Shown: positions 1 to 8,591 of the stretch, one piece after another
Numbering within the stretch: position 1 is the stretch's first letter
Layout: each line of letters starts with the position of its first letter
Assembly: GCF_047302285.1 (NCBI RefSeq)
Contig: NZ_CP154845.1
Span: 2,418,001 to 2,482,000, forward strand
Source: Robertmurraya sp047302285
GTDB taxonomy: Bacteria > Bacillota > Bacilli > Bacillales > Cytobacillaceae
Length of the DNA: 64,000 bases
Direction: 5' to 3'
Made by a program: the position numbers and the translations under genes
Notes under the pieces: generated by a model
Seen by the model: only the letters and a program-made list of their open reading frames with translations
Told to the model about the DNA's origin: nothing
The model's database searches: none

Positions 1-89
1 ATAACGGAGAGCGCTCCCTTATATTCTTCATCCACTTCAAATAAATGGGAAATGGGCTGCCAGTTATCATAGGTGATCTTGGTTTTCAT
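1..89 (-). CDS. Partial CDS, unknown protein (N-terminus only)
   Basis: The first 29 or so codons of a minus-strand gene that continues past the left edge, starting MKTKITYDNWQPI. The ATG at 89 is preceded by a strong AAGGAGG site about seven bases upstream, so the start is well supported. I do not recognise the family from so short a piece. It lies downstream of the yezD-cysIJ group on the same strand, but a terminator-like hairpin stands between, so co-transcription is uncertain. Confidence 0.55.
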   Translation of the reverse strand, partial: MKTKITYDNWQPISHLFEVDEEYKGALSV

Positions 90-112
90 CAGTTAAACCT
101 CCTTTATCATTC

Positions 113-150
113 AAAAAGCAGGCTTCCCCTTAAAAAAGTAGGAGCCTGCC
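113..150 (-). terminator. Intrinsic terminator after the yezD unit
   Basis: Seven-base stem GCAGGCT/AGCCTGC around a loop of about 17 bases. On the minus strand it is followed by TTTTT. It sits just after the yezD stop codon and before the ribosome binding site of the partial gene at the left edge. Confidence 0.6.
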
Positions 151-175
151 TCTAGTTTGTCTAGTCAGCAAGTGT

Positions 176-337
176 CTAAGGAAGACGAATCTTTTCATTT
201 TTTTCAATTTGTACGATCTTTCCATCCTGAACGACTAATGTAATCGACCCAAATTTCAAAGTCGCCAGCATTTCTTCTATATGTTTGACCGTGTTCTGCC
301 ATTCTGCTGGTTTCAGAGCGATTCGCCCTCCTCTCAT
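176..337 (-). CDS. yezD: YezD-like DUF2292 small protein
   Basis: A 46-53 residue protein too short for ordinary gene calling. The C-terminal half carries the DUF2292 pattern: FGSITLVVQDGKIVQIEK followed by NEKIRLP. DUF2292 proteins are small, of unknown biochemical role, and in bacilli often lie next to sulfur-assimilation genes, as here beside cysIJ. An ATG at 337 opens the frame, but the best ribosome site (AGGAGGG) lies inside that stretch and is spaced nine bases from a CTG codon at 316 (protein LKPAEWQNTV...). The real start may therefore be CTG at 316. A good promoter lies 40-65 bases upstream, so it is probably transcribed independently of cysI. Confidence 0.75.
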   Translation of the reverse strand: MRGGRIALKPAEWQNTVKHIEEMLATLKFGSITLVVQDGKIVQIEKNEKIRLP

Positions 338-373
338 ACATAAATTGTATATTTCACCAATAAAGTTATGTTA

Positions 374-401
374 ATCCTACCATTTCGATGTGATTTGTCA
401 A
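374..401 (-). promoter_or_regulatory. Sigma-A promoter for yezD
   Basis: On the minus strand TTGACA (396-401), 16-base spacer, TAGGAT (374-379). It points at yezD, about 37 bases from the upstream ATG and 58 from the CTG alternative. Confidence 0.6.
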
Positions 402-435
402 CATTTAAAGACGAAATATTCTAACTAAAGATAGC

Positions 436-2160
436 TTACTGAAGAACATGAAAATTGGTTCCATCTGTCGTTTCTTTCACTATTCCTATTCGAACGACAA
501 AATCACCAAAGTGTTCGCCTTCTTCTCTTTCCTTCGCATATCTTGAAAGAAGTACTTTTAGCTCTGAAAGAATCTCTTCTTCCCCGATATTTTCCCGATA
601 CAATTTGCTAAGGCGACTGCCATCAAATGCCGCTCCTAAGTACATATTGTATTTTCCTAATGACTTGCCGATAAAACCGATTTCTCCAAGTGCATGTCTC
701 GCACACCCGTTTGGGCAACCCGTCATTCGAATCGTAATCTCTTCGTCACGAAGACCATTCTCATCAACAATCGTTTCGATTTTATCGATCAAAGTAGGTA
801 AATATCGTTCTGCTTCAGCCATTGCCAATCCACATGTAGGCAGTGAAACACAGGCCATTGAATTTCGTCGTAAAGCACTGAAATGATGTCCATCAGTTAA
901 ACCATGCTTTTCCAACAACTCGTTTATTTGTTTCTTATTGCGACTCGATACGTTGGCAATAATTAAGTTTTGATTAGGAGTCAGTCGGAAATCACCTTTA
1001 TGAATTTTGGCAATCTCTCGTATTCCTGTTTTGATTTTAATATTCTCAAAATCTTTCACTCTTCCACCTTCAACAAAGAGGGTGAAATTCCATTTTCCTT
1101 TTACCCCTTTGACCCAACCATAACGATCTCCATTATGGTCAAATTTAAATGGTTTCGCTTCTGTCAATTCCCATCCTAGTCGCTTATTTAGTTCTTCTTT
1201 TACTGTTGGAAGACCGAGACGATCGACCGTGTATTTAAATCGGGCATTTTTCCGATTGGAACGATTCCCATAATCTCTCTGGATCGTAATAATCTTTTCC
1301 GCTACATCGACCATTTGTTCTGGTGTGCAATACCCAATCACCTTGGCAACTTGCGGGTAAGTTTCCTTATCGCCGTGGGTCATTCCCATTCCTCCACCGA
1401 CTACAACATTAAACCCGAGCAGTTTGTCATCCTCAACAATGGCAATATACCCTAAATCCTGTGAAAAAACATCGACATCATTAGAAGGAGGAATGGCTAC
1501 ACCAATTTTGAATTTTCTTGGTAAGTATACAGGACCATACATCGGTTCTACTTCTTCTACTTCAGGACTGGCGAACACTTTTTCCTCATCTAACCAAATT
1601 TCATGATAGGCCCTTGTTTTGGGAAGGAGATCATCACTAAGTCTCTTCGACCATTCATACACTTCAGCATGTAGCTCGGATTGAAAAGGATTAGCGTTGC
1701 TCATGACGTTCCGGTTCACGTCTCCACAGGCAGCGATTGTATCCAATAATACTTGATTAATTTCTTGCATGGTATCTTTCATATTCCATTTTAAAATTCC
1801 GTGCATTTGAAAGGTCTGCCTTGTCGTCAATTTCAACGTTTGATTGCCAAATTTTTCGGCAATCTCATCCATAATGAGCCACTGCTCTGTTGTCGCTACC
1901 CCACCAGGGAGTCGGACCCGAATCATAAATTGATAGGCTGGTTCTAGCTTTTGTTTTTGCCGTTCATTCCGTAGGTCTCGATCATCTTGCTGATAACTTC
2001 CATGAAATTTTATTAATTGATTCGAATTATCGGAAATTCTTGCATGCGTAGGGTCTGCCATTTCTTCTTTCAATGTTCCACGTAAAAAATCACTCTCTCT
2101 TTTTAACTTTTCATTGTTACTTGGAGGTCCATCAGGTGCTTTTATCGTTTTGTTCCCCAT
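436..2160 (-). CDS. cysI: Assimilatory sulfite reductase (NADPH) hemoprotein beta-subunit
   Basis: CysI carries siroheme and a 4Fe-4S cluster and reduces sulfite to sulfide with electrons from the CysJ flavoprotein. The cluster/siroheme cysteines are visible as CVSLPTC and CPNGC near residues 440-490, and the N-terminal half has the conserved RQTFQMHG and MSNANPF blocks. The frame opens at a TTG (2184), but the ATG at 2160 has an AGGAG site nine bases upstream and gives the N-terminus MGNKTIKAPDGPPS, matching known Bacillus CysI (574 residues, near the usual ~571). cysJ lies directly upstream; the small gap and absent terminator indicate a cysJI operon in the order normal for Bacillus. Confidence 0.95.
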   Translation of the reverse strand: MGNKTIKAPDGPPSNNEKLKRESDFLRGTLKEEMADPTHARISDNSNQLIKFHGSYQQDDRDLRNERQKQKLEPAYQFMIRVRLPGGVATTEQWLIMDEIAEKFGNQTLKLTTRQTFQMHGILKWNMKDTMQEINQVLLDTIAACGDVNRNVMSNANPFQSELHAEVYEWSKRLSDDLLPKTRAYHEIWLDEEKVFASPEVEEVEPMYGPVYLPRKFKIGVAIPPSNDVDVFSQDLGYIAIVEDDKLLGFNVVVGGGMGMTHGDKETYPQVAKVIGYCTPEQMVDVAEKIITIQRDYGNRSNRKNARFKYTVDRLGLPTVKEELNKRLGWELTEAKPFKFDHNGDRYGWVKGVKGKWNFTLFVEGGRVKDFENIKIKTGIREIAKIHKGDFRLTPNQNLIIANVSSRNKKQINELLEKHGLTDGHHFSALRRNSMACVSLPTCGLAMAEAERYLPTLIDKIETIVDENGLRDEEITIRMTGCPNGCARHALGEIGFIGKSLGKYNMYLGAAFDGSRLSKLYRENIGEEEILSELKVLLSRYAKEREEGEHFGDFVVRIGIVKETTDGTNFHVLQ

Positions 2161-2180
2161 CTCGTCGTTCTCCTCTCTAC

Positions 2181-3983
2181 TCAATATACGTCTCTTAAAT
2201 ATCGTTTTTGTTGTTGAAGCTTTGCTACATACTCTTCCGCCTCTTTACGATTTAAGTTCCCTTCCTTCTCAACAATTTCAATGAGAGTTTCGTGAACATC
2301 CTTCGCCATATTTTTTTCATCTCCACAGATATAAAGGACAGCTCCTTCTTGTAGCCAGGCGAAAAATTCTTTACTTTCCTCATTCATCCGATGCTGCACA
2401 TAAACTTTTTCCTTCCCATCACGGGAAAAAGCAACATTCATCTTTGTTAAAACACCATTGTTTAACCATTGATTCCATTCCGTTTGATAAAGGAAATCAG
2501 TCATAAAATGCTGGTCACCGAAAAATAACCAAGACTTCCCTGCAGCACCTTGTTCTTCACGTTCTTGCATAAAGGATCTAAACGGAGCTACTCCTGTACC
2601 AGGACCGATCATGATGATTGGCGTATCTGGATCTTCTGGCAAACGGAAATGTTCATTCGTCTGGATAAAAATAGGTACCTTGTCCCCAATGTCTAATCTT
2701 TCTGCACATAATGTGGAACATACCCCTTTTCTTTCTCGTCCATTGGCGCTGTATCTTACTGCTCCAACCGTTAAATGAACCTCCTCTTGGTTAGTTTCAT
2801 AACTACTAGCAATGGAGTATAAGCGAGGAGGAATTTTGCGGAGAATGGAGACAAATTCTTGTGCCTTTCCCCCCCATACGCCAAAATCATTGATCACATC
2901 GAGTAGGTCCCGACCATCGATATAACTTCTCAGTTTTTTTTCATTCCCTTTTTCTAACAAATCATTTAAGCGATCATGCTGGAGAAATTCTTGTATCTTT
3001 TGTAAAAGAGGTTTCGTCACAACTGTTATCTCGTAATAGTTCGTAATCGCTTCTTTGAACGATAAAATATCTCCTTGTTTATTTATGGTGACAGATTCAT
3101 CTGGACTCCAATTCGATGCCTGAATCAGTGCCTTAACTAACTGTGGGTCATTATCAGGAAGTATGCCTACACTATCACCCGGTTTATAACTTAGTCCTGA
3201 ACCTTCCAATGATAATTCTATATGGCGAGTCTCTTTATTCGATCCTCTTCCGTTTAGATTAAGATTTTCTAATACCTCAGCTTTAAAAGGATTGCTTCGT
3301 GAATAGGTAGAAGTTGTTGGAATAGATGATGTTACCACGTTTGTTATTGCTTGCTCGTTTAATAGATTCGAATCTTTTAAGCTTTTAATAACTCCTTCTA
3401 ACCATTCATCAGCTGGCTCCTCGAAATCCAGATCGCAATCAAAGCGTGGATATATCCTCGTCCCTCCCAGTTCTTCTAATCGTTGGTCAAATTCTTTTCC
3501 AACCTGACAGAAGAACTCGTATGAACTATCACCCAACGCTAAGACGGAGTAGTTCAATTTATCAAGCTTCGGTGATCTTTTCCCATGTAGGAACTCATGA
3601 AAAATAATGGCATTGTCAGGCGGATCCCCTTCACCATGTGTACTAACGAGGAGTAGAAGGTTGTCGATCTTTTTCAATTGATTCGGTTTAAAATCATTCA
3701 TGGCGATGACATTTACCTTAAAGCCATTACTTTCCAGTCGCTCTTTTGCTTTTTTTGATAATCCTTGTGCGTTCCCAGTTTGTGACCCGTAAAGGATCAC
3801 CACTTCCTTCGGTGTCGGTGATGATTTTGGTTGTTCTGTCGCTGTTTCTCCTTGCACAGATATCGAACCGGAAAAATATCCACTTAACCAGATTTTTTGT
3901 GAATCTGTTAATGTCGCGAGTAGCTGATTAATGAGTTCTGCTTGTTCCTGATTAAATGGACTATTCCCTACATGTATTTGCAA
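2181..3983 (-). CDS. cysJ: Assimilatory sulfite reductase (NADPH) flavoprotein alpha-subunit
   Basis: CysJ passes electrons from NADPH through FAD and FMN to CysI. Domains in order: N-terminal tail to about 60, flavodoxin-like FMN domain beginning VVILYGSQTGNAQGL with STHGEGDPPDNA and LGDSSYEFFC, then the FAD/NADPH ferredoxin-reductase module with RLYSIASS, GPGTGVAPFRSF and the terminal RYLRDVY. About 600 residues, standard for the family. A GTG at 3998 opens the frame, but the TTG at 3983, six bases after GAGGTGG, gives MQIHVGNSPFNQEQ, which lines up with Bacillus CysJ starts. Transcribed with cysI and divergent from the LysR gene that probably activates it. Confidence 0.94.
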   Translation of the reverse strand: MQIHVGNSPFNQEQAELINQLLATLTDSQKIWLSGYFSGSISVQGETATEQPKSSPTPKEVVILYGSQTGNAQGLSKKAKERLESNGFKVNVIAMNDFKPNQLKKIDNLLLLVSTHGEGDPPDNAIIFHEFLHGKRSPKLDKLNYSVLALGDSSYEFFCQVGKEFDQRLEELGGTRIYPRFDCDLDFEEPADEWLEGVIKSLKDSNLLNEQAITNVVTSSIPTTSTYSRSNPFKAEVLENLNLNGRGSNKETRHIELSLEGSGLSYKPGDSVGILPDNDPQLVKALIQASNWSPDESVTINKQGDILSFKEAITNYYEITVVTKPLLQKIQEFLQHDRLNDLLEKGNEKKLRSYIDGRDLLDVINDFGVWGGKAQEFVSILRKIPPRLYSIASSYETNQEEVHLTVGAVRYSANGRERKGVCSTLCAERLDIGDKVPIFIQTNEHFRLPEDPDTPIIMIGPGTGVAPFRSFMQEREEQGAAGKSWLFFGDQHFMTDFLYQTEWNQWLNNGVLTKMNVAFSRDGKEKVYVQHRMNEESKEFFAWLQEGAVLYICGDEKNMAKDVHETLIEIVEKEGNLNRKEAEEYVAKLQQQKRYLRDVY

Positions 3984-4018
3984 TACTATCCACCTCACAA
4001 AAAATTTGGTAATATATC

Positions 4019-4047
4019 ATTATATTTACTTTTCCTATCAAATAAGT
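4019..4047 (-). promoter_or_regulatory. Probable cysJI promoter, weak -35
   Basis: TATAAT-type -10 (4019-4024, minus strand) with ACTTAT at 17-base spacing (4042-4047). The poor -35 suits an activator-dependent promoter. The 214-base gap to the divergent LysR start is AT-rich and should hold the LysR binding sites; no S-box or T-box leader is apparent. Confidence 0.35.
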
Positions 4048-4197
4048 AGGTTTTATAGTTAAAAAAATTCATCATGTTCTGTCTTTTCAAAAAAAACCTT
4101 TTATTTAATTCAAAACTTTAACGAAGAAATAGCCGTATGTAAAATAATTTTAAATAATCGGAATCATCAACATTCCTAATCATAAGGTGGGAGATCG

Positions 4198-5082
4198 ATG
4201 CAATTAGAAGAACTTAAAACATTTGTGACATTAGCCGAAGTGAAAAACTTTACAAAAACCGCAGATAAACTTCTCATGTCTCAACCGACGGTCAGCCTTC
4301 ATATTAAAAACTTGGAAAAGGAATTCAATACCGATTTATTTCAACGCTCACCTAAATTTTTGAAAATAACACCAAGTGGCCAGTTACTGTTACTGCGTGC
4401 AAAGAAAATTATTGAAGTCTACGATATTGCGAAACAAGAAATTCTCGAATTTCATCATAAAATTGCCGGAAAATTAACGATTGGTGCAAGCTATTCAATT
4501 GGGGAGTATATCCTACCCTCTATCCTATGTGAACTCCAAAAGAAATATCCTACGCTTGAAATTGAAATGATGATTGGGAATCGAGAGGAAATTCTACAAT
4601 ATGTTCGTCAATTTCAAATAGATATAGGATTTATTGAAGGAGAGGCGATGGAAAAAGATCTACGAATTGTAGCTTTTATGGAGGAAGAATTCTTCATTGT
4701 TTCCTCACCAGCTCATCTGCTTACTGGAAAACAGGAGATTACCTTTCACGACTTAAAGAAGGAGACATGGTTATCAAGAGAAGTCGGTTCTGGAAATCGA
4801 GATTTTTTATTAGAAATCTTAAGTACAAATGGATTAAAAATAAATTCACTTCTCACCATGAATAGCATTCAAGCAATAAAGGAGTCTGTCATTAATGGTT
4901 TAGGGGTTTCCTTGCTTTCTAAACATGCGATAAAAAGGGAGTTGGAGCATCGTTACTTAGCGATTCTTCCCATCTACAATCAATCATTCACAAGAACCTT
5001 CTCTTATGTATACTCACCAATTATGGAAAATAATAAAAATGTGGAAGCGTTTATTGAAGTATTGGAGGAAAAATGGAGATAA
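4198..5082 (+). CDS. cysL: LysR-family regulator, probable CysL activator of cysJI
   Basis: 294 residues with an N-terminal winged helix-turn-helix of the LysR type (residues 1-60: FVTLAEVKNFTKTADKL, then SQPTVSLHIKNLEKEF) and a C-terminal substrate-binding-like effector domain (about 90-290). LysR proteins usually act on the divergent neighbour, and B. subtilis CysL activates cysJI, so the divergent position here supports assignment as CysL. Ribosome site AAGGTGGGAG precedes ATG at 4198. It could instead be another sulfur-responsive LysR; effector specificity cannot be read from sequence. Confidence 0.8.
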   Translation: MQLEELKTFVTLAEVKNFTKTADKLLMSQPTVSLHIKNLEKEFNTDLFQRSPKFLKITPSGQLLLLRAKKIIEVYDIAKQEILEFHHKIAGKLTIGASYSIGEYILPSILCELQKKYPTLEIEMMIGNREEILQYVRQFQIDIGFIEGEAMEKDLRIVAFMEEEFFIVSSPAHLLTGKQEITFHDLKKETWLSREVGSGNRDFLLEILSTNGLKINSLLTMNSIQAIKESVINGLGVSLLSKHAIKRELEHRYLAILPIYNQSFTRTFSYVYSPIMENNKNVEAFIEVLEEKWR

Positions 5083-5151
5083 AGCATCTGGATATTTTTC
5101 GTTTGTAGACGCATATTAAATACATCTGATTGTTTGAAAGGGGTGCGCATA

Positions 5152-5454
5152 GTGGAGTACTTAACTCGCTCTAGAGTCATGGAGGACTTACAGGAACCAT
5201 TCCAGCAGTATCTTGAACGATTTGAACTCGATGAAATCGGGGTTTATGAGGAAGATGGACAGGATGATATTTACCATATGGGCTACACAGTCACCAAAAA
5301 TGGAAAAACCTATCATATACATACATCGTTTCGCAAAAATGATAAGGATGGTCTATCCCCGCTAAATAATCTTTGGACTTTAGAACCAGACGATCCAAGC
5401 TTTGGAGATCGGACTGGTTATCGAGATGTGGAAAGTGTATTTCGTGAGATCTAA
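5152..5454 (+). CDS. Conserved hypothetical protein, about 100 residues
   Basis: Soluble acidic protein (MEYLTRSRVMEDLQEPFQQY... GYTVTKNGKTYHIHTSF...). It resembles short Bacillus proteins of unknown function (possibly DUF5634; recalled, not checked). A TTG at 5134 opens the frame, but the GTG at 5152 sits properly behind AAAGGGG and is preferred. Same strand as the LysR gene 69 bases upstream, and ended by a strong terminator, so it may be read from the LysR promoter or its own. Confidence 0.6.
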   Translation: MEYLTRSRVMEDLQEPFQQYLERFELDEIGVYEEDGQDDIYHMGYTVTKNGKTYHIHTSFRKNDKDGLSPLNNLWTLEPDDPSFGDRTGYRDVESVFREI

Positions 5455-5489
5455 CAAAACTCCGATACATGTCGGAGTTTTGTTTTTTT
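5455..5489 (+). terminator. Strong intrinsic terminator
   Basis: Eleven-base perfect stem CAAAACTCCGA/TCGGAGTTTTG with a six-base loop, followed by seven Ts. It begins at the stop codon of the preceding gene and overlaps the truncated end of the MFS remnant on the other strand. Confidence 0.9.
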
Positions 5490-5973
5490 AAAGCCTCTGC
5501 CCTTTTAAGACATTCATAATAAAAGGGGTTTCTTCATTTGGGATTTTTGCTGCCTTCAATGCATCTCGAGCATACGCCCAAAGCTGTGGTACCGCAGCTG
5601 CTGTGGTACCAAGCAATACAAAGGCTGTGAGCATGAGGGCAAGATAGTCCCTTAAAAATGCAAATAAAGTATAACCAAGAATACCGGTAAGCGAAGTCAG
5701 TAGTAATAACGTCCTCCGGCTTGTTTTTGTGTCAGAGCGTTTGGCAATATAACTACTGATTACCACCCCACCTATCGCCATAACGGTCATAAAAATTCCA
5801 AAGCTTGCATTGCTCATTCCAACTTCATCAATGCCCAAAAGTGATGAAAACGGAACAAAAAAGGACATGGACAATCCAAATATCGTATTAATGAGAAAAA
5901 GAATCGGGAAGGATGGAATCCTCCATACAAACACTGCTTTTTCTATAGCAGTTGACATCCTGATGTTTTTCAT
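5488..5973 (-). pseudogene. Truncated MFS sugar-efflux-type transporter (N-terminal part only)
   Basis: About 161 residues with four to five hydrophobic segments, starting MKNIRMSTAIEKAVFVWRIP. It resembles the first third of SET-type major-facilitator sugar exporters, including a loop RSDTKTSRRTLLL after the second or third segment, but stops after FIMNVLKGQRL where roughly 230 more residues and seven helices are expected. The stop falls right against the terminator of the convergent gene, so a deletion has probably removed the 3' part. Nothing downstream restores the frame. Unlikely to make a working transporter. Confidence 0.7.
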
Positions 5974-6019
5974 ACATGGCATCTATCCTAACGATTAAAA
6001 TGTGAAGCTAAAAACGATC

Positions 6020-7459
6020 TTATAGAACCTCACCATTTGAAGCAATCACTTTCTTATACCAATAGAAGCTTTTCTTTTTCACGCGACGCAGGTCATGTTC
6101 TCCTTCTTCATGTTGATTAACATAAACAAAACCATATCTTTTTTGGAATCCGTTTAACCAGCTTAGTAAGTCGGTAAAGGACCATACGCAATAACCAAGT
6201 AAGTCTACACCATCGGAAACCGCTTCTTGCATTGCTTGGACGTGGGCGCGGATAAAGTCAATACGGTAATCATCGTTGACGACATCCCCTTCTTCAAGCT
6301 TATCAAATGCACCTAGTCCATTTTCACTAATTAGTATCGGTAGTTCATAACGATCGGTAATACGACGGAGGGCAATTCTCAGTCCGTGGGGATCAATATT
6401 CCAATCCCAGTCGGTTCTTTCCAGGTTTGGATTTTCTACTGTTTTAAAAACTCCTGGAATCCCCGTGTCCTTTGAGGTTCCCTTCTTCCCAGTCGTGTTC
6501 ATGTCAGCCGCTCCTACTCCACCTTCTAATGGATTTTCTTCGTAGGTCGTCGTTTGATAATAATTTAATCCCATGAAATCCGGAGTACCTTTACGTAATA
6601 ATTCGAAATCCCCTTCTTCAATTGTAGGAGTAAGGCCGTTCTTCTCTAAATAATTCCACGCTGCCTTCGGATATCTCCCCCATGCGTAAATATCCATCCA
6701 CCAATGGTTATTTAATTCTTCAGCGTTCTCAGCCGCTATAATATCTTTCGGGTTAGATGTTAGCGAATAAGCAGGAGAATAGGCAAAGCTAGGGCCGATT
6801 TTTCCATCTGGAACATATTTACGAAATTCTTTAATGACACTTGCATTAGCAAGATTGGCATGGTGATTGACCTGATAAAATAACTTATCATCCATTACAC
6901 CTGGTGGATGAGTAGCCATACGATAGCCAAACATGGTAAAAATATTTTGCTCGTTTAGGCTGACCCAATATTTTACCCGATCTCCAAAACGCTTGTATAA
7001 TTCAACACTGTAACGGGTAAAATCCTCGATGATCTGTCTAGACTCCCAGCCACCGTACTCATCTTGGAGAGCTTGTGGTAAATCCCAATGGTATAATGTT
7101 AAAATCGGTTCAATATTATTTGCCTTCAATTCGTTAATTAACTGATCATAAAATTGTAAACCTTGTTCGTTGAGTTCACCTTTTCCATTCGGAAAGATTC
7201 GCGTCCAAGCAACAGAAAAACGATAGGTCTTCATTCCCATTTCAGCCATTAACAGAACATCTTCTTTATAGCGATGGTAATGGTCTACCGCCACATCACC
7301 TGTCGTCCCTTTGAATGTTTTACCGGGAATACGGACAAACTTGTCCCAGTTTGAAACGCCTTTTCCGTCTTCATTCCAAGCACCTTCAACTTGGTAGGCA
7401 GCCGAAGCTGCGCCCCAAAGAAAATTCTTTGGAAATGGACTTAGTTCTTTATGTATCAT
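6020..7459 (-). CDS. bglA: GH1 6-phospho-beta-glucosidase
   Basis: 479-residue glycoside hydrolase family 1 enzyme, expected to cleave phosphorylated beta-glucosides delivered by a PTS. It has the N-terminal PKNFLWGAASAAYQVEGAW signature, the acid/base motif as NEQN (the NE(Q/I)N form found in phospho-glycosidases) and the nucleophile in ISENGLG; the C-terminal KKSFYWYKKVI is also typical. GTG at 7468 opens the frame but ATG at 7459, behind GAGGAG, is the better start. Divergent from a ROK kinase, with a shared operator between. Symbol is by family; substrate could be cellobiose-P or aryl-glucoside-P. Confidence 0.88.
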   Translation of the reverse strand: MIHKELSPFPKNFLWGAASAAYQVEGAWNEDGKGVSNWDKFVRIPGKTFKGTTGDVAVDHYHRYKEDVLLMAEMGMKTYRFSVAWTRIFPNGKGELNEQGLQFYDQLINELKANNIEPILTLYHWDLPQALQDEYGGWESRQIIEDFTRYSVELYKRFGDRVKYWVSLNEQNIFTMFGYRMATHPPGVMDDKLFYQVNHHANLANASVIKEFRKYVPDGKIGPSFAYSPAYSLTSNPKDIIAAENAEELNNHWWMDIYAWGRYPKAAWNYLEKNGLTPTIEEGDFELLRKGTPDFMGLNYYQTTTYEENPLEGGVGAADMNTTGKKGTSKDTGIPGVFKTVENPNLERTDWDWNIDPHGLRIALRRITDRYELPILISENGLGAFDKLEEGDVVNDDYRIDFIRAHVQAMQEAVSDGVDLLGYCVWSFTDLLSWLNGFQKRYGFVYVNQHEEGEHDLRRVKKKSFYWYKKVIASNGEVL

Positions 7460-7488
7460 GTGGGTCACTCCTCTGTTGGTAAAAAAAT

Positions 7489-7503
7489 GTTATGCGCTTA
7501 CAC
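7489..7503 (-). promoter_or_regulatory. Candidate cre (CcpA) site downstream of the bglA promoter
   Basis: Minus-strand GTGTAAGCGCATAAC matches the core TGTAAGCG of the catabolite response element with mismatches in the second half. It lies immediately after the bglA -10 box, a position where CcpA would block elongation. Confidence 0.45.
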
Positions 7504-7506
7504 TCT

Positions 7507-7534
7507 ATTATAAACGTTAAAAAATAAATGTCTA
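7507..7534 (-). promoter_or_regulatory. bglA promoter
   Basis: Minus strand TAGACA (7529-7534), 16-base spacer, TATAAT (7507-7512). The -35 box lies inside one arm of the operator at 7528-7561. The gmuB promoter has the same boxes at the same spacing. Confidence 0.7.
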
Positions 7535-7561
7535 TACTTTTGATTTTATGAGTATAGACAT
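7528..7561. promoter_or_regulatory. GmuR/GntR-type double operator between bglA and ROK kinase
   Basis: Perfect 11-base inverted repeat ATGTCTATACT ... AGTATAGACAT with a 12-base centre. Each arm is itself a near-palindrome of the TGTMTAKACA kind bound by GntR/HutC regulators. The arms overlap the -35 region of bglA (minus) and a possible -35 (TAGACA) for the kinase (plus). The same core occurs at 15158-15168 before gmuB, so the GntR protein encoded at 10681-11385 is the likely binder. Confidence 0.7.
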
Positions 7562-7652
7562 AATAAAATAATATTGATAAGCTTCTTTTATCATAATTTA
7601 CTTGAATTATGGAGTAAATTCTAAAAATTAATGAAGGATTGGAGTTCAAAAA

Positions 7653-8591
7653 TTGAATAATTATTTAGTGTTTGATGTCGGAGGTAGCTCCGTTAAGTAT
7701 GCCGTTATGAACGAACAAGGTGACATTCTAACGAAGGGAGATTACATATCCTCTGCGAATAATTTCGATAAATTTACGAAGGAAATAATAAAAGTTACAA
7801 ATATACATAAAGAAACATACGAATTAAAAGGGATTGCCCTTAGCTGTCCAGGGGGCGTCAATAGTGAAAGTGGTGTCATTGGTGGTGCGAGTGCTTTGCC
7901 TTGTATTCATGGACCAAACTTTAAGGAGGTTTTCGGTAATGCTACTGGTCTTCCGATTGAAATTGAAAACGATGCTAATTGCGCAGCGTTAGGAGAGGTA
8001 TGGAAAGGTGCAGCACGTCAAAATCAAGACGTCTTATTTATCGTGATTGGTTCTGGAATCGGAGGAGCTGTCGTGAAAAATCGTCAAATCCATCACGGAG
8101 CTAATCTCCACGGTGGAGAAGTTGGCTATATGGTGATGAAACTTGAAAATGGCCAAGCTTATACATGGAGCGACCTCGCCTCTACTCGTGGGCTAATCGA
8201 AAATGTAGCCAAAAGGAAATCTGTCCTGGTTGAAGGGTATAATGGAAAAAGAGTATTTACTGAAGCGGAAAATGGAGATCAAGATTGTCTTGAGGCAATC
8301 AATGAATTTTATCACTATCTAGCACATGGGATTTATAATCTCCAATACGTGTATGATCCAGAGAAAATTATTATCGGAGGAGCAATAAGCAGTAGAACAG
8401 ATCTTATTAAGGAAATTCAAACGAAGTTAGACGAAATTCTTGATTCTGTAAAAATTGCCAAAATCCGTCCAGTGATTGAAATTTGTCATTTTAAAAATGA
8501 CGCCAACCTTATCGGAGCATTATATCATTTTCTGCAACGACAAAGTACTAAAGTACAAAAGCGCAAGCGCCTTGTTCATCGCCGTACATAA
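7653..8591 (+). CDS. ROK-family sugar kinase (glucokinase/beta-glucoside kinase type)
   Basis: 312 residues. ROK features: N-terminal phosphate loop DVGGSSVKYAV, ALSCPGGVN, the substrate block ENDANCAALGE and IGSGIGGAVV. The usual ROK zinc motif (CxCGxxGCxE) is absent, as in a subgroup of ATP-dependent glucoside kinases. Start is TTG at 7653 behind TTGGAG. Divergent from the GH1 gene with a shared operator, so it probably phosphorylates glucose or a beta-glucoside released in that pathway. The last ~13 residues (TKVQKRKRLVHRRT) and the stop are supplied by a dispersed repeat that begins within the gene. Confidence 0.85.
   Translation: MNNYLVFDVGGSSVKYAVMNEQGDILTKGDYISSANNFDKFTKEIIKVTNIHKETYELKGIALSCPGGVNSESGVIGGASALPCIHGPNFKEVFGNATGLPIEIENDANCAALGEVWKGAARQNQDVLFIVIGSGIGGAVVKNRQIHHGANLHGGEVGYMVMKLENGQAYTWSDLASTRGLIENVAKRKSVLVEGYNGKRVFTEAENGDQDCLEAINEFYHYLAHGIYNLQYVYDPEKIIIGGAISSRTDLIKEIQTKLDEILDSVKIAKIRPVIEICHFKNDANLIGALYHFLQRQSTKVQKRKRLVHRRT

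Noticed and set aside
455..886. 143-codon plus-strand frame opposite cysI
   Set aside because: Lies wholly antisense to a clear cysI; no ribosome site and implausible composition.
3984..4197. S-box or T-box leader before cysJI
   Set aside because: No K-turn, antiterminator or T-box sequence could be found; the region is AT-rich and suits activator binding instead.
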